DNA of 64,000 nucleotides from Bordetella genomosp. 9 (GCF_002261425.1 NZ_NEVJ01000003.1:2294001-2358000), one strand, 5' to 3'. Numbered from the stretch's first letter, positions 33,841-43,111 are shown. Made by a program: numbers and translations. The notes: generated from the sequence alone by a model not told the origin.

Positions 33841-35293
33841 CGCCTCGGGCGGATACCTGCCGGGCGACGATCTCGCCCAATACCCGCATCGCGTCTTCCA
33901 GGGTGTCGTCCCAGGGATGGCCATAGTTCAGCCGCAGGCAGTCGCGGAACTCGCCGCGCGGCGAAAAGATAGGCCCCGGCGCGACGCTGATGCGCTGCTC
34001 CAAAGCCGCACGGTAGACGGCCAGGGCATCCGCGCCGGGCGGCAACTGCACCCACAGGAAATACCCGCCCTGCGGGCGCGAGGCCCGCGTGCCTTCGGGG
34101 AAATGGCGCGCCAGCGCCGCCATCATCAGCTGCTGCTGGCGCGCCAGCGTCAGGCGCAGCTGGCGCAGATGGCGGTCGTAGCCGCCATGGTCCAGGTACT
34201 CGGCCAGGGCCAGCTGGTTGGGACTGGGGGAAGCCAGCGTCGTCATCAGCTTCTGACGTTCCACGTCACGCGCGTAGCGTCCGGCGGCGACCCAGCCGAC
34301 GCGGTAGCCCGGCGCCAGGCATTTCGAGAAAGACGCGCAATGCAGCACCAGGCCGTCGCGGTCATAAGCCTTGGCGGGCAGCGGCCGCACCCGCCCGAAA
34401 TACAGCTCGCCATAGACGTCGTCTTCGATCAGCGGGATGCCATGTCGGGCCAGCAGCCCCACCAGCGCCTGCTTGCTGCTGTCCGGCATCAGGCTGCCGG
34501 TGGGGTTCTGGAAATTGGACATGATCCAGCAAGCGCGCGGGCGATGGCGTTCGATGGCCTGGGCCAGCGCGTCCAGCTGGATACCCGTGCGCGGGCTGGT
34601 CGGCACTTCCACCGCATGCAGCTTCATGCGTTCCAGCGCCTGCAGGGTGGCATAGAAGGCCGGCGACTCGATCAGCACCGTGTCGCCCGGCCGCGTGACC
34701 GCCAGCAGGGCGAGCTGCAAGGCTTCCATCGCGCCATTGGTAATGACCAGGTCGTCGCCCTGCACGTCCATGCCGTCGATCAGGTAGCGCACGGCGATCT
34801 GCCGCCGCAGGGCGGCATTGCCCGTGAACATGTCGGCGATGCTGCTGCGCGGATGCATGCGCCGCAGGCCCGCCTTCAGCGAAGACGCCAGACGCATCAA
34901 GGGAAACAGCGTGGGCGCCGGAAAGGCGGAGCCCAGGGGAATGGTATCGGGGTCGCGCACGGACCCAAGGACGTCGAATACCAGCGCGGCGACGTCCACC
35001 TGCGCGGCGTCGCCATCGGGACGCGATATCTCCGGCTCGGGCGGCGGACGCCGGGTCGGGCTGACGTAATAGCCCGAGCGGTCGCGCGCCTGGATGTAGC
35101 CGCGCGCCTCGAGCAGGTAATACGCCTGGAATATGGTGGACACGCTGACGCGGCGCGCGGCGCTGGCCTGCCGCACGGACGGCAAGCGGTCGCCGGCCCG
35201 CAGCGTCCCGGCCTGGATGGACCGGGCGATATCGGCGGCGACGGCTTCGTAGCGCTTGAGCGGCGCGGCCCGGGTGGAAGGGGAATCTGGCAT
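33812..35293 (-). CDS. MocR/PdxR-type transcription regulator with aminotransferase domain
   Basis: The 493-residue protein joins an N-terminal GntR winged helix (about 15-85: YEAVAADIARSIQAGTLRAG, LPSVRQASAARRVSVSTIFQ) to a class I aminotransferase-like domain. That domain has the PLP lysine in ASFSKCLAPGYRVGWVAAG and the WIMSNFQNPTGS and EDDVYGEL motifs. MocR proteins sense PLP or amino-acid derivatives and control genes such as pdxST, gabDT or taurine genes. No such target is next to it, so the ligand is unknown. The ATG at 35293 is preferred over a GTG at 35317; neither has a strong ribosome site. The tail is a repeated Arg-Gly-Asp-Asn made by DNA slippage. Confidence 0.92.
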   Translation of the reverse strand: MPDSPSTRAAPLKRYEAVAADIARSIQAGTLRAGDRLPSVRQASAARRVSVSTIFQAYYLLEARGYIQARDRSGYYVSPTRRPPPEPEISRPDGDAAQVDVAALVFDVLGSVRDPDTIPLGSAFPAPTLFPLMRLASSLKAGLRRMHPRSSIADMFTGNAALRRQIAVRYLIDGMDVQGDDLVITNGAMEALQLALLAVTRPGDTVLIESPAFYATLQALERMKLHAVEVPTSPRTGIQLDALAQAIERHRPRACWIMSNFQNPTGSLMPDSSKQALVGLLARHGIPLIEDDVYGELYFGRVRPLPAKAYDRDGLVLHCASFSKCLAPGYRVGWVAAGRYARDVERQKLMTTLASPSPNQLALAEYLDHGGYDRHLRQLRLTLARQQQLMMAALARHFPEGTRASRPQGGYFLWVQLPPGADALAVYRAALEQRISVAPGPIFSPRGEFRDCLRLNYGHPWDDTLEDAMRVLGEIVARQVSARGDNRGDNRGG

Positions 35294-35510
35294 GGCTGCT
35301 AAGGTAACAATTCCCACGCGCCGGCGCGACAGAAGCGCCGTTTCGTTGCCGATTTGACCATATCCCCCCGCCCGCGAGACCGGTCATGCCTGGAAGTCCC
35401 GCCGCTGGGCACGATACTTGCTATCAGGGCGCCCGCTGCGATACATGAAGTAACGTGCGGTACTATTTCCACCGTCGCTGCGATAAGGCGAAGCTTTCAA
35501 CCGGAACGTC

Positions 35511-38500
35511 ATGCAACTGTCCCACAAAAACGACGATATGCCCGTCCATCTGGGCATAGCGATCCTTAGCGTGCTGATACTGGCCATCGACATCGTGACG
35601 CCGCTGGGCGTGGCGATATGGGTGTTCTACATGCTTCCGGTGGTGCTCAGCGTCTTCCAGCGCAATCGCTACGTCCCGTTGATGGTCGCGCTGCTGGAGC
35701 TGGTGTTCATCATCGCCGGCACCTTCCTGCCCCTGGGCGGCAATGTCCCGACGCAGAACCTGATCAACCGCAGTTTCGGCCTGGTGACGATGTTCACCAC
35801 CGCGCTGCTGTGCATGCAGGTCATCACCGCAAGGCTGAACGCGCAGCGGCTGATGTGGCTGCAGCAGTCCGAGAACGCCTTGGCGCAGGACCTGCTGGGC
35901 GAACTGAGCGTGCAGGAAATCGGGCAGAACGCCCTGCGGGCGCTGGCCAAGGTCACCAATGCACAGGTAGGCGCGATGTACCGGCTCCACCGCGGCGCAT
36001 TGTCGTGGGTCGGGGGCTACGCGCGCGACCGGGCCGACGCGCCCGACGCCACGCCGGGCCGCGGCATGGCGCTGGAAGTCGCCAACCATGGCGCCCCGCT
36101 GGTCGTGCGCGACCTGCCTCCGGGCTACACGCGGGTCACGTCCGGCGTCGGCGAAGCCGCGCCGCGCGTCCTGGTGGTTGCCCCCATCACCGCCGACGGA
36201 CGCGCGCAGGGGGTGGTGGAACTGGGATTCCTGCAGGACGGCGGCGATTTCGAGCGCGAGCTGGAACTGCTGCGCACCGGCGGCGAAGTCATCGGCGTCG
36301 CCCTGCGCTCGGCCCTTTACCGCGAACACCTGAAGGAGCTGCTGGAAGAAACGCAGCGCCAGAGCGAAGAACTGCAGACGCAGCAGGAAGAGCTGCGCGT
36401 CTCCAACGAAGAACTGGAAGAACAGGGCCGCGCCCTGCGCGAATCGCAGACCCGCCTGGAACAGCAGCAAAGCGACCTGATGCAGAGCAATGCGCGGCTC
36501 GAAGAACACACGCAGCGGTTGGAGCAGCAGAAGCGCGAGCTGCAGCGGGCCCGCGCCACGCTGGAAACCAATGCGCGCGAGCTGTCCCGCGCCAGCCGCT
36601 ACAAGTCGGAATTCCTGGCGAACATGTCGCATGAATTGCGCACGCCCTTGAACAGTTCGCTGATCCTGTCGCAGATGCTGGCCGATCCCAAATCGGCGAA
36701 CATGGCGCCCGGGGAAATACAGCGCTACGCCCGCACCATCCATGCGTCGAACGCGGATCTGCTGACCCTGATCAACGACATCCTGGACCTGTCCAAGATC
36801 GAGGCCGGCCATGTGGATATGGCGCCCGAGACCGTGTCGGCCGCCGGCGTGCTGGAACCGCTGCGACAGATGTTCGAGCCCATCGCCGCCGGCAAGCAGC
36901 TGGATTTCCGCATCGACATCCACGACAGCGCGCCGGCCACCTACGTGACCGACGCCGCCAAGCTGCAGCAGGTGCTGAAGAACCTGCTGGCGAATGCCTT
37001 CAAATTCACCGAACAGGGCGAAGTGGTGCTGACGGTACGGGGCGTGGCCGACGGACGCGTGGCGTTTGCCGTCAGCGATACGGGCATCGGCATCCCGCCG
37101 CACCAGCAGGAAGTCATTTTCGAGGCCTTCCGCCAGGCCGACGGCACCACCAGCCGCAAGTACGGCGGCACCGGGCTGGGGCTGTCGATCTCGCGTGAAC
37201 TGACGCGCCTGCTGGGCGGCGAGCTGCGCGTGGAAAGCGAGGCCGGCAAGGGCAGCACGTTCACCGCCGAGATCACCTCCGACCTGGCCGCCCATCTGGC
37301 CGCCACCGAAGCGCAGGCGGCCACGGCCGCCGATGCGGCAAGCCGGGAGAGCGGCGCGGAAGCGGGCGGCGATGCCCCCCTGCCCGCCACGGCGCCCACC
37401 AGGACCGCGGCATCGCCCGCCGACAGCGCGGGCGCGGGCATGCGCGCCGCCTTCGCGCGCTTCGATCGCAGCCAGCGTGCCGAGGCCGGCGACGCCGCCC
37501 CGCGCGCGCCGTCGGGCTCAGGAACGGGCCTTGCCGGCGCCGGCGAGCGCACGCTGGGCCCCGCGCCCAACATCGGCATCTTCCGGCCGGCGCGCGGCGA
37601 TATCGAGGAACGCCGCCACGAACGCATGGTCATGGTGATCGAGGACGACGAGCGCTTCGCCGACATCCTGTACGAACTGGCGCACGAACTGGGCTTCGAT
37701 TGCGTGCTGGTTTCGCACGGCGCCGAAGCGATGCGCCTGGCGCGCGAACTGCGTCCCAGCGGCATCCTGCTGGACGTGGGCCTGCCCGACCAATCGGGCC
37801 TGAGCGTGCTGGACCAACTGAAGCAGGATCCGGCCACCCGCCACATTCCCATCCACGTCGTGTCGGTGGCCGACCACATACAGACGGCGCTGGAACTGGG
37901 CGCGGTCGGCTATGCGCTGAAACCGGTGGCCCGCGAGGAACTGGTGGAAGCCTTCAAGCGTGTGGAGGAAAAGCTGCAGCGGCGCGCCAGCCGCCTGCTG
38001 GTGGTGGAAGACGACCCCGACCTGCGCGCCAGCATTTCGCTGCTGCTGCAGGCCGACGATATCGAGATCACCACGGCGGGCACGGTGGCCGAAGCCCTGG
38101 AACACCTGGCCACGCGCACCTTCGACTGCATGGTCATGGACCTGATGCTGCCCGACGCTTCGGGCTACGAGCTGCTGGAACAGATGGGCACCGGCCGCAA
38201 GTACGCCTTCCCGCCGGTGATCGTCTATACCGGCCGCGCGCTGACCCGCGACGAAGAACAGCGCCTGCGCCGCTATTCGCGTTCCATCATCATCAAGGGC
38301 GCCAAATCGCCGGAACGGCTGGTGGACGAGGTGACGCTGTTCCTGCACCGGGTGGAAGCGACCCTGCCGCCGGACCAGCAGAAGCTCCTGATGCAGGCAC
38401 GCCAGCGCGACATGGTGTTCGAAGGCCGCCGCGTCCTGCTGGTGGAAGACGACGTGCGGAATATCTTCGCCCTGTCCAGCGTGCTGGAACCGCTGGGCGC

Positions 38501-38792
38501 GAAGCTGCTGGTGGCCCGCAACGGCCGCGAAGCGCTGGACGCGCTGGCCAAGGACGCGCACGTGGACATCGTGCTGATGGACCTGATGATGCCGGAAATG
38601 GACGGCCTGACCGCGACGCGGGAGATCCGCAAGCGGCCGGAATTGCGCGACCTGCCCATCATCGCCCTGACCGCCAAGGCCATGACGGATGACCGCCGCA
38701 ATTGCCTGGAGGCGGGCGCCAACGACTATATCTCCAAGCCGATCGACGTGGACAAGCTGATTTCGCTATGCCGAGTCTGGATGCCCAAGTAA
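35511..38792 (+). CDS. Hybrid sensor histidine kinase with GAF, coiled coil and three receivers
   Basis: The 1093-residue membrane kinase has three or four N-terminal helices within residues 12-107, and a GAF-like domain (about 120-265). A long Glu/Gln-rich coiled coil (about 270-362) follows, then HisKA with phospho-accepting His 374 in SHELRTPLN. The HATPase domain has the DTGIGIP and GGTGLGLSIS motifs. A Pro/Ala linker (about 600-700) leads to three receiver domains starting near residues 705, 826 and 973. The third (LLVEDDVRNIFALSSVLEPL) is the most canonical. GGA precedes the ATG at seven bases. The 3' end overlaps cheR by 25 bases. The input signal is unknown; no periplasmic domain is evident. 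Confidence 0.94.
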   Translation: MQLSHKNDDMPVHLGIAILSVLILAIDIVTPLGVAIWVFYMLPVVLSVFQRNRYVPLMVALLELVFIIAGTFLPLGGNVPTQNLINRSFGLVTMFTTALLCMQVITARLNAQRLMWLQQSENALAQDLLGELSVQEIGQNALRALAKVTNAQVGAMYRLHRGALSWVGGYARDRADAPDATPGRGMALEVANHGAPLVVRDLPPGYTRVTSGVGEAAPRVLVVAPITADGRAQGVVELGFLQDGGDFERELELLRTGGEVIGVALRSALYREHLKELLEETQRQSEELQTQQEELRVSNEELEEQGRALRESQTRLEQQQSDLMQSNARLEEHTQRLEQQKRELQRARATLETNARELSRASRYKSEFLANMSHELRTPLNSSLILSQMLADPKSANMAPGEIQRYARTIHASNADLLTLINDILDLSKIEAGHVDMAPETVSAAGVLEPLRQMFEPIAAGKQLDFRIDIHDSAPATYVTDAAKLQQVLKNLLANAFKFTEQGEVVLTVRGVADGRVAFAVSDTGIGIPPHQQEVIFEAFRQADGTTSRKYGGTGLGLSISRELTRLLGGELRVESEAGKGSTFTAEITSDLAAHLAATEAQAATAADAASRESGAEAGGDAPLPATAPTRTAASPADSAGAGMRAAFARFDRSQRAEAGDAAPRAPSGSGTGLAGAGERTLGPAPNIGIFRPARGDIEERRHERMVMVIEDDERFADILYELAHELGFDCVLVSHGAEAMRLARELRPSGILLDVGLPDQSGLSVLDQLKQDPATRHIPIHVVSVADHIQTALELGAVGYALKPVAREELVEAFKRVEEKLQRRASRLLVVEDDPDLRASISLLLQADDIEITTAGTVAEALEHLATRTFDCMVMDLMLPDASGYELLEQMGTGRKYAFPPVIVYTGRALTRDEEQRLRRYSRSIIIKGAKSPERLVDEVTLFLHRVEATLPPDQQKLLMQARQRDMVFEGRRVLLVEDDVRNIFALSSVLEPLGAKLLVARNGREALDALAKDAHVDIVLMDLMMPEMDGLTATREIRKRPELRDLPIIALTAKAMTDDRRNCLEAGANDYISKPIDVDKLISLCRVWMPK

Positions 38793-39622
38793 GCGGCCCC
38801 GCCGCGATGGACGCGCTGTTCGACCTGGAGCTGAAGCTGCTGCTGGAAGCCGTCTACCTGCGCTACCAGCACGACTTCCGCGGCTACGCCGTGGCGTCGA
38901 TGCGCCGGCGCGTCAGGCAGGCGATGACGCACTTCGGCTGCGACACGGTCAGCCAGTTGCAGGACATGGTCCTGCACCAGCCCGAGATTTTCGCGCGCAT
39001 GCTGCAGTACTTCACGGTGCAGGTCAGCGAGATGTTCCGCGACCCGGAATATTTCCAGGCCGTGCGTGAACACGTGGTGCCGGTGCTCAAGACCTATCCG
39101 TCGGTGAAGCTCTGGGTGGCCGGCTGCAGCAGCGGCGAGGAAGTCTGGTCGCTGGCCATCCTGCTGGACGAAGAACAACTGCTGTCGCGCACGCTGATCT
39201 ACGCCACCGACATCAATACCGACGCGCTGCACCAGGCCGAAAGCGGGATCTACCCGGTGGACCGCATCGCCCAGTTCAGCCGCAACTACCGGGAAAGCGG
39301 CGGCACGCGCTCGCTTTCGGATTACTACACCGCCAACCTGCACGACGCCCGTTTCGACCGCCGGCTGCGCGAGCAGATCGTGTTCGCCGACCACAGCCTG
39401 GCGACCGACAGCGTATTTTCGGAAGTGCATTTCGTCTCCTGCCGCAACGTGCTGATCTACTTCAACCGGGAACTGCAGGATCGCGCGGCGCAACTGTTCC
39501 ATGAATCGCTGATACGGCGCGGGTTCCTCGGCCTGGGAACGCGCGAAAGCCTGCGCTTTTCCTCGCAGGCCGGCCGCTTCACGGAAGTCGCGCCGCGCCA
39601 GCGCATCTACCAACGCCTATGA
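38768..39622 (+). CDS. CheR-type protein-glutamate methyltransferase
   Basis: CheR enzymes use S-adenosylmethionine to methylate glutamates on chemoreceptor helices. The 284-residue protein from ATG 38768 has the N-terminal CheR domain (YLRYQHDFRGYAVASMRRRV, about 30-90) and the catalytic domain. That domain has SAM motif LWVAGCSSGEEVWSLAILL near residue 115, ATDINTDALHQAESGIYP, and VSCRNVLIYFNRELQDRAA. It overlaps the kinase gene before it and shares ATGA with cheB after it. No chemoreceptor, CheA or CheW gene is nearby, so the substrate is probably not a classic chemoreceptor. A starting ATG at 38806 would trim 13 residues. Confidence 0.92.
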   Translation: MPSLDAQVSGPAAMDALFDLELKLLLEAVYLRYQHDFRGYAVASMRRRVRQAMTHFGCDTVSQLQDMVLHQPEIFARMLQYFTVQVSEMFRDPEYFQAVREHVVPVLKTYPSVKLWVAGCSSGEEVWSLAILLDEEQLLSRTLIYATDINTDALHQAESGIYPVDRIAQFSRNYRESGGTRSLSDYYTANLHDARFDRRLREQIVFADHSLATDSVFSEVHFVSCRNVLIYFNRELQDRAAQLFHESLIRRGFLGLGTRESLRFSSQAGRFTEVAPRQRIYQRL

Positions 39623-40236
39623 CGACCGCCGCCCCGCTCTCCTCCGCCGCGATCGAGCTGGTCGCCATCGGCGCATCGGCCGGTGGCGTCGATGCCATCG
39701 GCACCGTGCTGGACGCCCTGCCGGCCGACTTTCCGGCGGCCATCGCCATCGTCCTGCATCTGCCGCCGGACCGGCACAGCCTGCTGGCGGAGCTGTTCGC
39801 CGCGCGCTGCGTCCTGCCGGTCAAGGAAGTGGAAGACAAGGAATTCATCGCGCCCGGCATGGTCTATATCGCGGCGCCCGACTACCACATGCTGGTGGAG
39901 CCGGACCGTTCCTTCGCGTTGTCGCAGGACGAAGCGGTGAACTTCTCGCGGCCATCGATCGACCTGCTGATGGAATCCGCGGCCATCGCCTACCGCGATC
40001 GCCTGCTGGGCATCGTGTTGACGGGCGCCAGCCAGGACGGCGCGGCCGGCTTGCAGCGCGTGCGCGCGCTGGGCGGACAAGCCTGGGTGCAGGATCCCGA
40101 TAACGCGGACTCTCCCGCCATGCCGGCCAGCGCCATCGCGCAGGCCGGCGCGGACCGCATCATGGACAAGGCCACGCTGGCGCTCGCGCTGGCGGCCTTA
40201 GGCAAAGACCCTAGAAATAACGGAAATCGACCGTGA
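39619..40236 (+). CDS. Stand-alone CheB-type methylesterase (no receiver domain)
   Basis: CheB removes methyl groups or deamidates receptor glutamines. This 205-residue version is only the catalytic domain. The triad is visible as Ser 20 (IGASAGGVDA), His 47 (IVLHLPPDRH) and Asp 140 (LTGASQDGAAG). The usual N-terminal receiver that regulates CheB is missing. Control may instead come from the receivers on the neighbouring kinases. The ATG overlaps the cheR stop, and the stop overlaps the next GTG. Confidence 0.93.
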   Translation: MTTAAPLSSAAIELVAIGASAGGVDAIGTVLDALPADFPAAIAIVLHLPPDRHSLLAELFAARCVLPVKEVEDKEFIAPGMVYIAAPDYHMLVEPDRSFALSQDEAVNFSRPSIDLLMESAAIAYRDRLLGIVLTGASQDGAAGLQRVRALGGQAWVQDPDNADSPAMPASAIAQAGADRIMDKATLALALAALGKDPRNNGNRP

Positions 40237-41342
40237 CTGAAAGCGTCAACATCCTGGTGGTCGACGACATCGCCCAGAACCTCGTGGCGGTGGAAGCCCT
40301 GCTGGCCAGGCCAGGCATCCACATCCTGCAGGCGCGCTCCGGCGTGGAAGCGCTGGAGCTGCTGCTGGCGCACGAAGTGGCCCTGGCGCTGATCGACGTG
40401 CAGATGCCGCAGATGAACGGCTTCGAGCTGGCGGAACTGATACGCGGCAGCGAGCGCACCCGCAGCGTGCCGCTGATCTTCCTGACCGCCGGCACCAAGG
40501 AGCGCGAAGCGCATTTCCGCGGCTACGAGGCCGGCGCCGTGGATTTCCTCTACAAGCCCCTGGACGCCGACGTGCTGATCAGCAAGGTCAATGTCTTCGT
40601 CGAGCTGCACAACCAGAAGAAGCTGCTGGCGCGCCAGCTGGAAGAACTGCGCCAGGCCCTGACGCTGAACGAGATGTTCACCGCGGTGCTGGGGCACGAT
40701 CTGCGCAACCCGCTGTCGGCGGTGCTGCACGGATCGGAGCTGCTGCTGCGCGGCTCCAGCGACCCCAAGGTGCAGACCAACGCCCAGCGCATCCGCTTCA
40801 GCGCCGGCCGCATGGCCCGCATGGTGGACCAGTTGCTGGACGTCGCGCGCATCCGCTCGAACGGCCTGGTGCTGCAGCCGGTGCGCAGCGATTACGCCGG
40901 CGTGTGCCGCGCCATCGTCGACGAAATCGCGGATCCCGCGCAGCGCGAACGCGTGCAGCTGCACGTCCAGGGCGACTGCCATGGCGATATCGACGTGGAC
41001 CGCTTTTCGCAGGTGGTGTCGAATCTGCTGGGCAACGCCTTGCAGCATGGCGATCCCGCGCATCCGGTGCTGGTGCGCATCGACGGCGTCGCGCCGGACC
41101 GCATCGTCGTGCAGGTCGCCAACCAGGGCGTCGTCCCCGCCGATCTGCTGCCCAATCTGTTCAACCCCTTCCATGCCAGCATGGAAAGCCGCGCGAACAA
41201 GAACGGCCTGGGCCTGGGGCTTTATATCGTGAAGAAGTTCATCGACGCGCACGGCGGCACGGTGAGCGTGCGGTCCACACGCGCCGAAGGCACCGTGTTC
41301 GAGATCGTCATGCCTCGCGCGAGCGGCGGCGGCGCAGCGTGA
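40233..41342 (+). CDS. Response regulator-histidine kinase (REC-HisKA-HATPase)
   Basis: This 369-residue soluble protein reverses the usual order. An N-terminal receiver (phospho-acceptor Asp 55 in LALIDVQMPQMNGF, Lys in FLYKPLDADV) is followed by a short helix and HisKA with His 155 (GHDLRNPLS). The HATPase domain has NLLGNALQHGD and NGLGLGLYIVKKFIDAHGG. The GTG start overlaps the cheB stop (GTGA). Phosphorylation of its receiver, probably by the upstream hybrid kinase, could gate its own kinase activity. Its last 35 bases overlap the convergent hydroxylase gene. Confidence 0.93.
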   Translation: MTESVNILVVDDIAQNLVAVEALLARPGIHILQARSGVEALELLLAHEVALALIDVQMPQMNGFELAELIRGSERTRSVPLIFLTAGTKEREAHFRGYEAGAVDFLYKPLDADVLISKVNVFVELHNQKKLLARQLEELRQALTLNEMFTAVLGHDLRNPLSAVLHGSELLLRGSSDPKVQTNAQRIRFSAGRMARMVDQLLDVARIRSNGLVLQPVRSDYAGVCRAIVDEIADPAQRERVQLHVQGDCHGDIDVDRFSQVVSNLLGNALQHGDPAHPVLVRIDGVAPDRIVVQVANQGVVPADLLPNLFNPFHASMESRANKNGLGLGLYIVKKFIDAHGGTVSVRSTRAEGTVFEIVMPRASGGGAA

Positions 41343-42285
41343 ACAGGCGCTTGAAGCCCAGCCACTGCTGGGCCAGGAAGGTTTCGCCGTAATCGTGGCC
41401 GCCAGCGTCCGGCAGCTGGTCGGCGATGCCCGTGGGGCCGAACTTGCCGTCGAAGCGGCCGGTGCGGAACAGGACGTCCCATATCGGGAAGATCACGCCG
41501 TAATTGCTGCCCACCACCTTGCCGGTGGGCGTGGTTTCGTAGGCGATGCCGTGATGCTCGCGATGGAAGCGCGGGCTGACCAGCAGGCGCTCGCCCCAGC
41601 GGCCGAAATGCAGGCGCAGGTTGGCGTGGGAAAAGCTTTCGACCAGTTGCAGGATCGCGACGATGGCGACGAACTGCGCGGGCGGCACGCCGATCAGCTG
41701 CGACACCACCACGATCACGATGTCGTGCAGGACGTCGTCCAGCAGGTGGTTGCGGTTGTCGCTCCACATGGTCATCTGACGCTGGCTGTGATGCACGGCG
41801 TGCAGCGCCCACATCCACTCGAAGGTGTGCTGGGCGCGGTGATACAGGTATTCGACCAGATCGAAGATGAGCAGGTAGATCGCCAGGCTGACCAGGGGAT
41901 TGTCCGTCACGCCGGGCCACAACTGGTCCAGCTGCAAGGTCGCCAGGCCCCACACGTGCAGGGTGCCGAAGATGTCGTCCCAGAAGGGGTCGATGGCGAA
42001 GAACAGCGCGACGCGGAACACGCCCAGGCGATGGATGATCGTGTACAGGATGTCCAGGCGCACGGCGCGGCGGTCGGTGACCGCTTCCACCGGCCGCCAG
42101 CGCTGCAGCGGCCCGATCACGCAGATCAGCACCGCGATCTGCAGCAGGCCGGCGATCAGCCACAGCGTGGCGTCGTAGGCGTCTTCGATGACGCCGGACA
42201 GCCCCAGCTTGTACAGCACGGGCTGGATGACGGACTCGAACAGCCCTTCCTGGGCCATGCCGATGAGATGATTGAACGTATCCAT
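41308..42285 (-). CDS. Fatty acid hydroxylase/sterol desaturase family membrane protein
   Basis: This 325-residue integral membrane di-iron oxygenase has the three histidine boxes of the superfamily: HRAQH (149-153), HAVHH (162-166) and HREHH (241-245). Further single His residues lie at 180 and 187. About five hydrophobic helices surround them. Members hydroxylate or desaturate fatty acids, sterols, carotenoids or ornithine lipids. The substrate here is not evident; a membrane lipid is most likely. It is the last gene of a three-gene unit with the deacetylase (19 bases upstream) and the YncE-like propeller. Confidence 0.88.
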   Translation of the reverse strand: MDTFNHLIGMAQEGLFESVIQPVLYKLGLSGVIEDAYDATLWLIAGLLQIAVLICVIGPLQRWRPVEAVTDRRAVRLDILYTIIHRLGVFRVALFFAIDPFWDDIFGTLHVWGLATLQLDQLWPGVTDNPLVSLAIYLLIFDLVEYLYHRAQHTFEWMWALHAVHHSQRQMTMWSDNRNHLLDDVLHDIVIVVVSQLIGVPPAQFVAIVAILQLVESFSHANLRLHFGRWGERLLVSPRFHREHHGIAYETTPTGKVVGSNYGVIFPIWDVLFRTGRFDGKFGPTGIADQLPDAGGHDYGETFLAQQWLGFKRLFTLRRRRSREA

Positions 42286-42304
42286 CGCGAAAAAACCGGT
42301 AAAC

Positions 42305-43111
42305 CTATTGACGATGCGCCGCGACCCAGGCGCGGTAAGCGGGATGCTGGTCCAGCGTGGCGAAGCAATAACCCTTTTCCCGCAGCCCCGTGATCAGGGG
42401 TTCCAGCACGGCCGGCGCCCAGGGATCCTGGCGCGACCAGATGCCCAGGTGGGCCATCAGGATATCGCCCGGCTTGATATTGGCGAGCGCGCGGGACAGC
42501 AGCTGTTTGTTGGGGTATTTGTCGCTGGGCAGTTCATCGCCCAGGAAACCGGCCGACGCCCAGCCGACGTGGCGGTAGCCGCACTGCTGCGCCGCCTTGA
42601 GCAGCGCGGGCGACGTGCGCCCGCCCGGCGCGCGGAACAGCGGCAGCATGGCGTGGCCCGTCATTTCCTTGAACCGCGCGGCGGAACGCTGCAGCTCGTC
42701 GCAATACTGCTGCGCGGTCAGGACTTCCTTCTTGCCGGCATTGGGACCGAAGTCGGGCCGCATTTCGAAGCGGTCGCCGGGCAGGTCCTTCAGCCAATGG
42801 ACGTGATCGTAGGTATGCGAACCGAACACGTCGCCATCGGCCACGCGGGCGCGCCACCAGGGCGCCCAGTGGTCGTCCAGCGACGTGCCGTTGGTCTGCG
42901 TGCGTTCGTTGGCCAGGAAGAAACTGGCCTTGACGTCGTGGCGCTTGAGCACGTCGGCGATCAGGGGCGCCACGCCCATGTGGCCTGTGTCGAAGGTCAG
43001 ATAGACGGGCTTGGCGCACAACGGCGCCGGCGCGGCGGCGGCGCCGCCGGCCATGGCCGTGGCAAGCAGGCCGCACAGGGCGGCCGATGCGCGTCTAGTG
43101 CATCGCGACAT
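42305..43111 (-). CDS. NodB-fold polysaccharide deacetylase, secreted
   Basis: The 268-residue protein has a signal peptide (ALCGLLATAMAGGAAAAPAP) and a NodB domain that normally removes acetyl groups from sugars. Motif 1 reads TFDTG (residues 39-43), so the first Asp (41, catalytic base) is present but the second, metal-binding Asp is Thr. A His follows at 44. Motif 2 SHTYDH keeps both metal His (99 and 103), and motif 3 RAPGG is intact. It may use His 44 as ligand or may not be a standard deacetylase. The start overlaps the end of the YncE-like gene by 17 bases. Confidence 0.87.
   Translation of the reverse strand: MSRCTRRASAALCGLLATAMAGGAAAAPAPLCAKPVYLTFDTGHMGVAPLIADVLKRHDVKASFFLANERTQTNGTSLDDHWAPWWRARVADGDVFGSHTYDHVHWLKDLPGDRFEMRPDFGPNAGKKEVLTAQQYCDELQRSAARFKEMTGHAMLPLFRAPGGRTSPALLKAAQQCGYRHVGWASAGFLGDELPSDKYPNKQLLSRALANIKPGDILMAHLGIWSRQDPWAPAVLEPLITGLREKGYCFATLDQHPAYRAWVAAHRQ

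Noticed and set aside
42305-43111. Treating the deacetylase as a pseudogene because of its altered motif
   Set aside because: The frame is intact with a signal peptide and other motifs; a changed ligand is more likely than decay.
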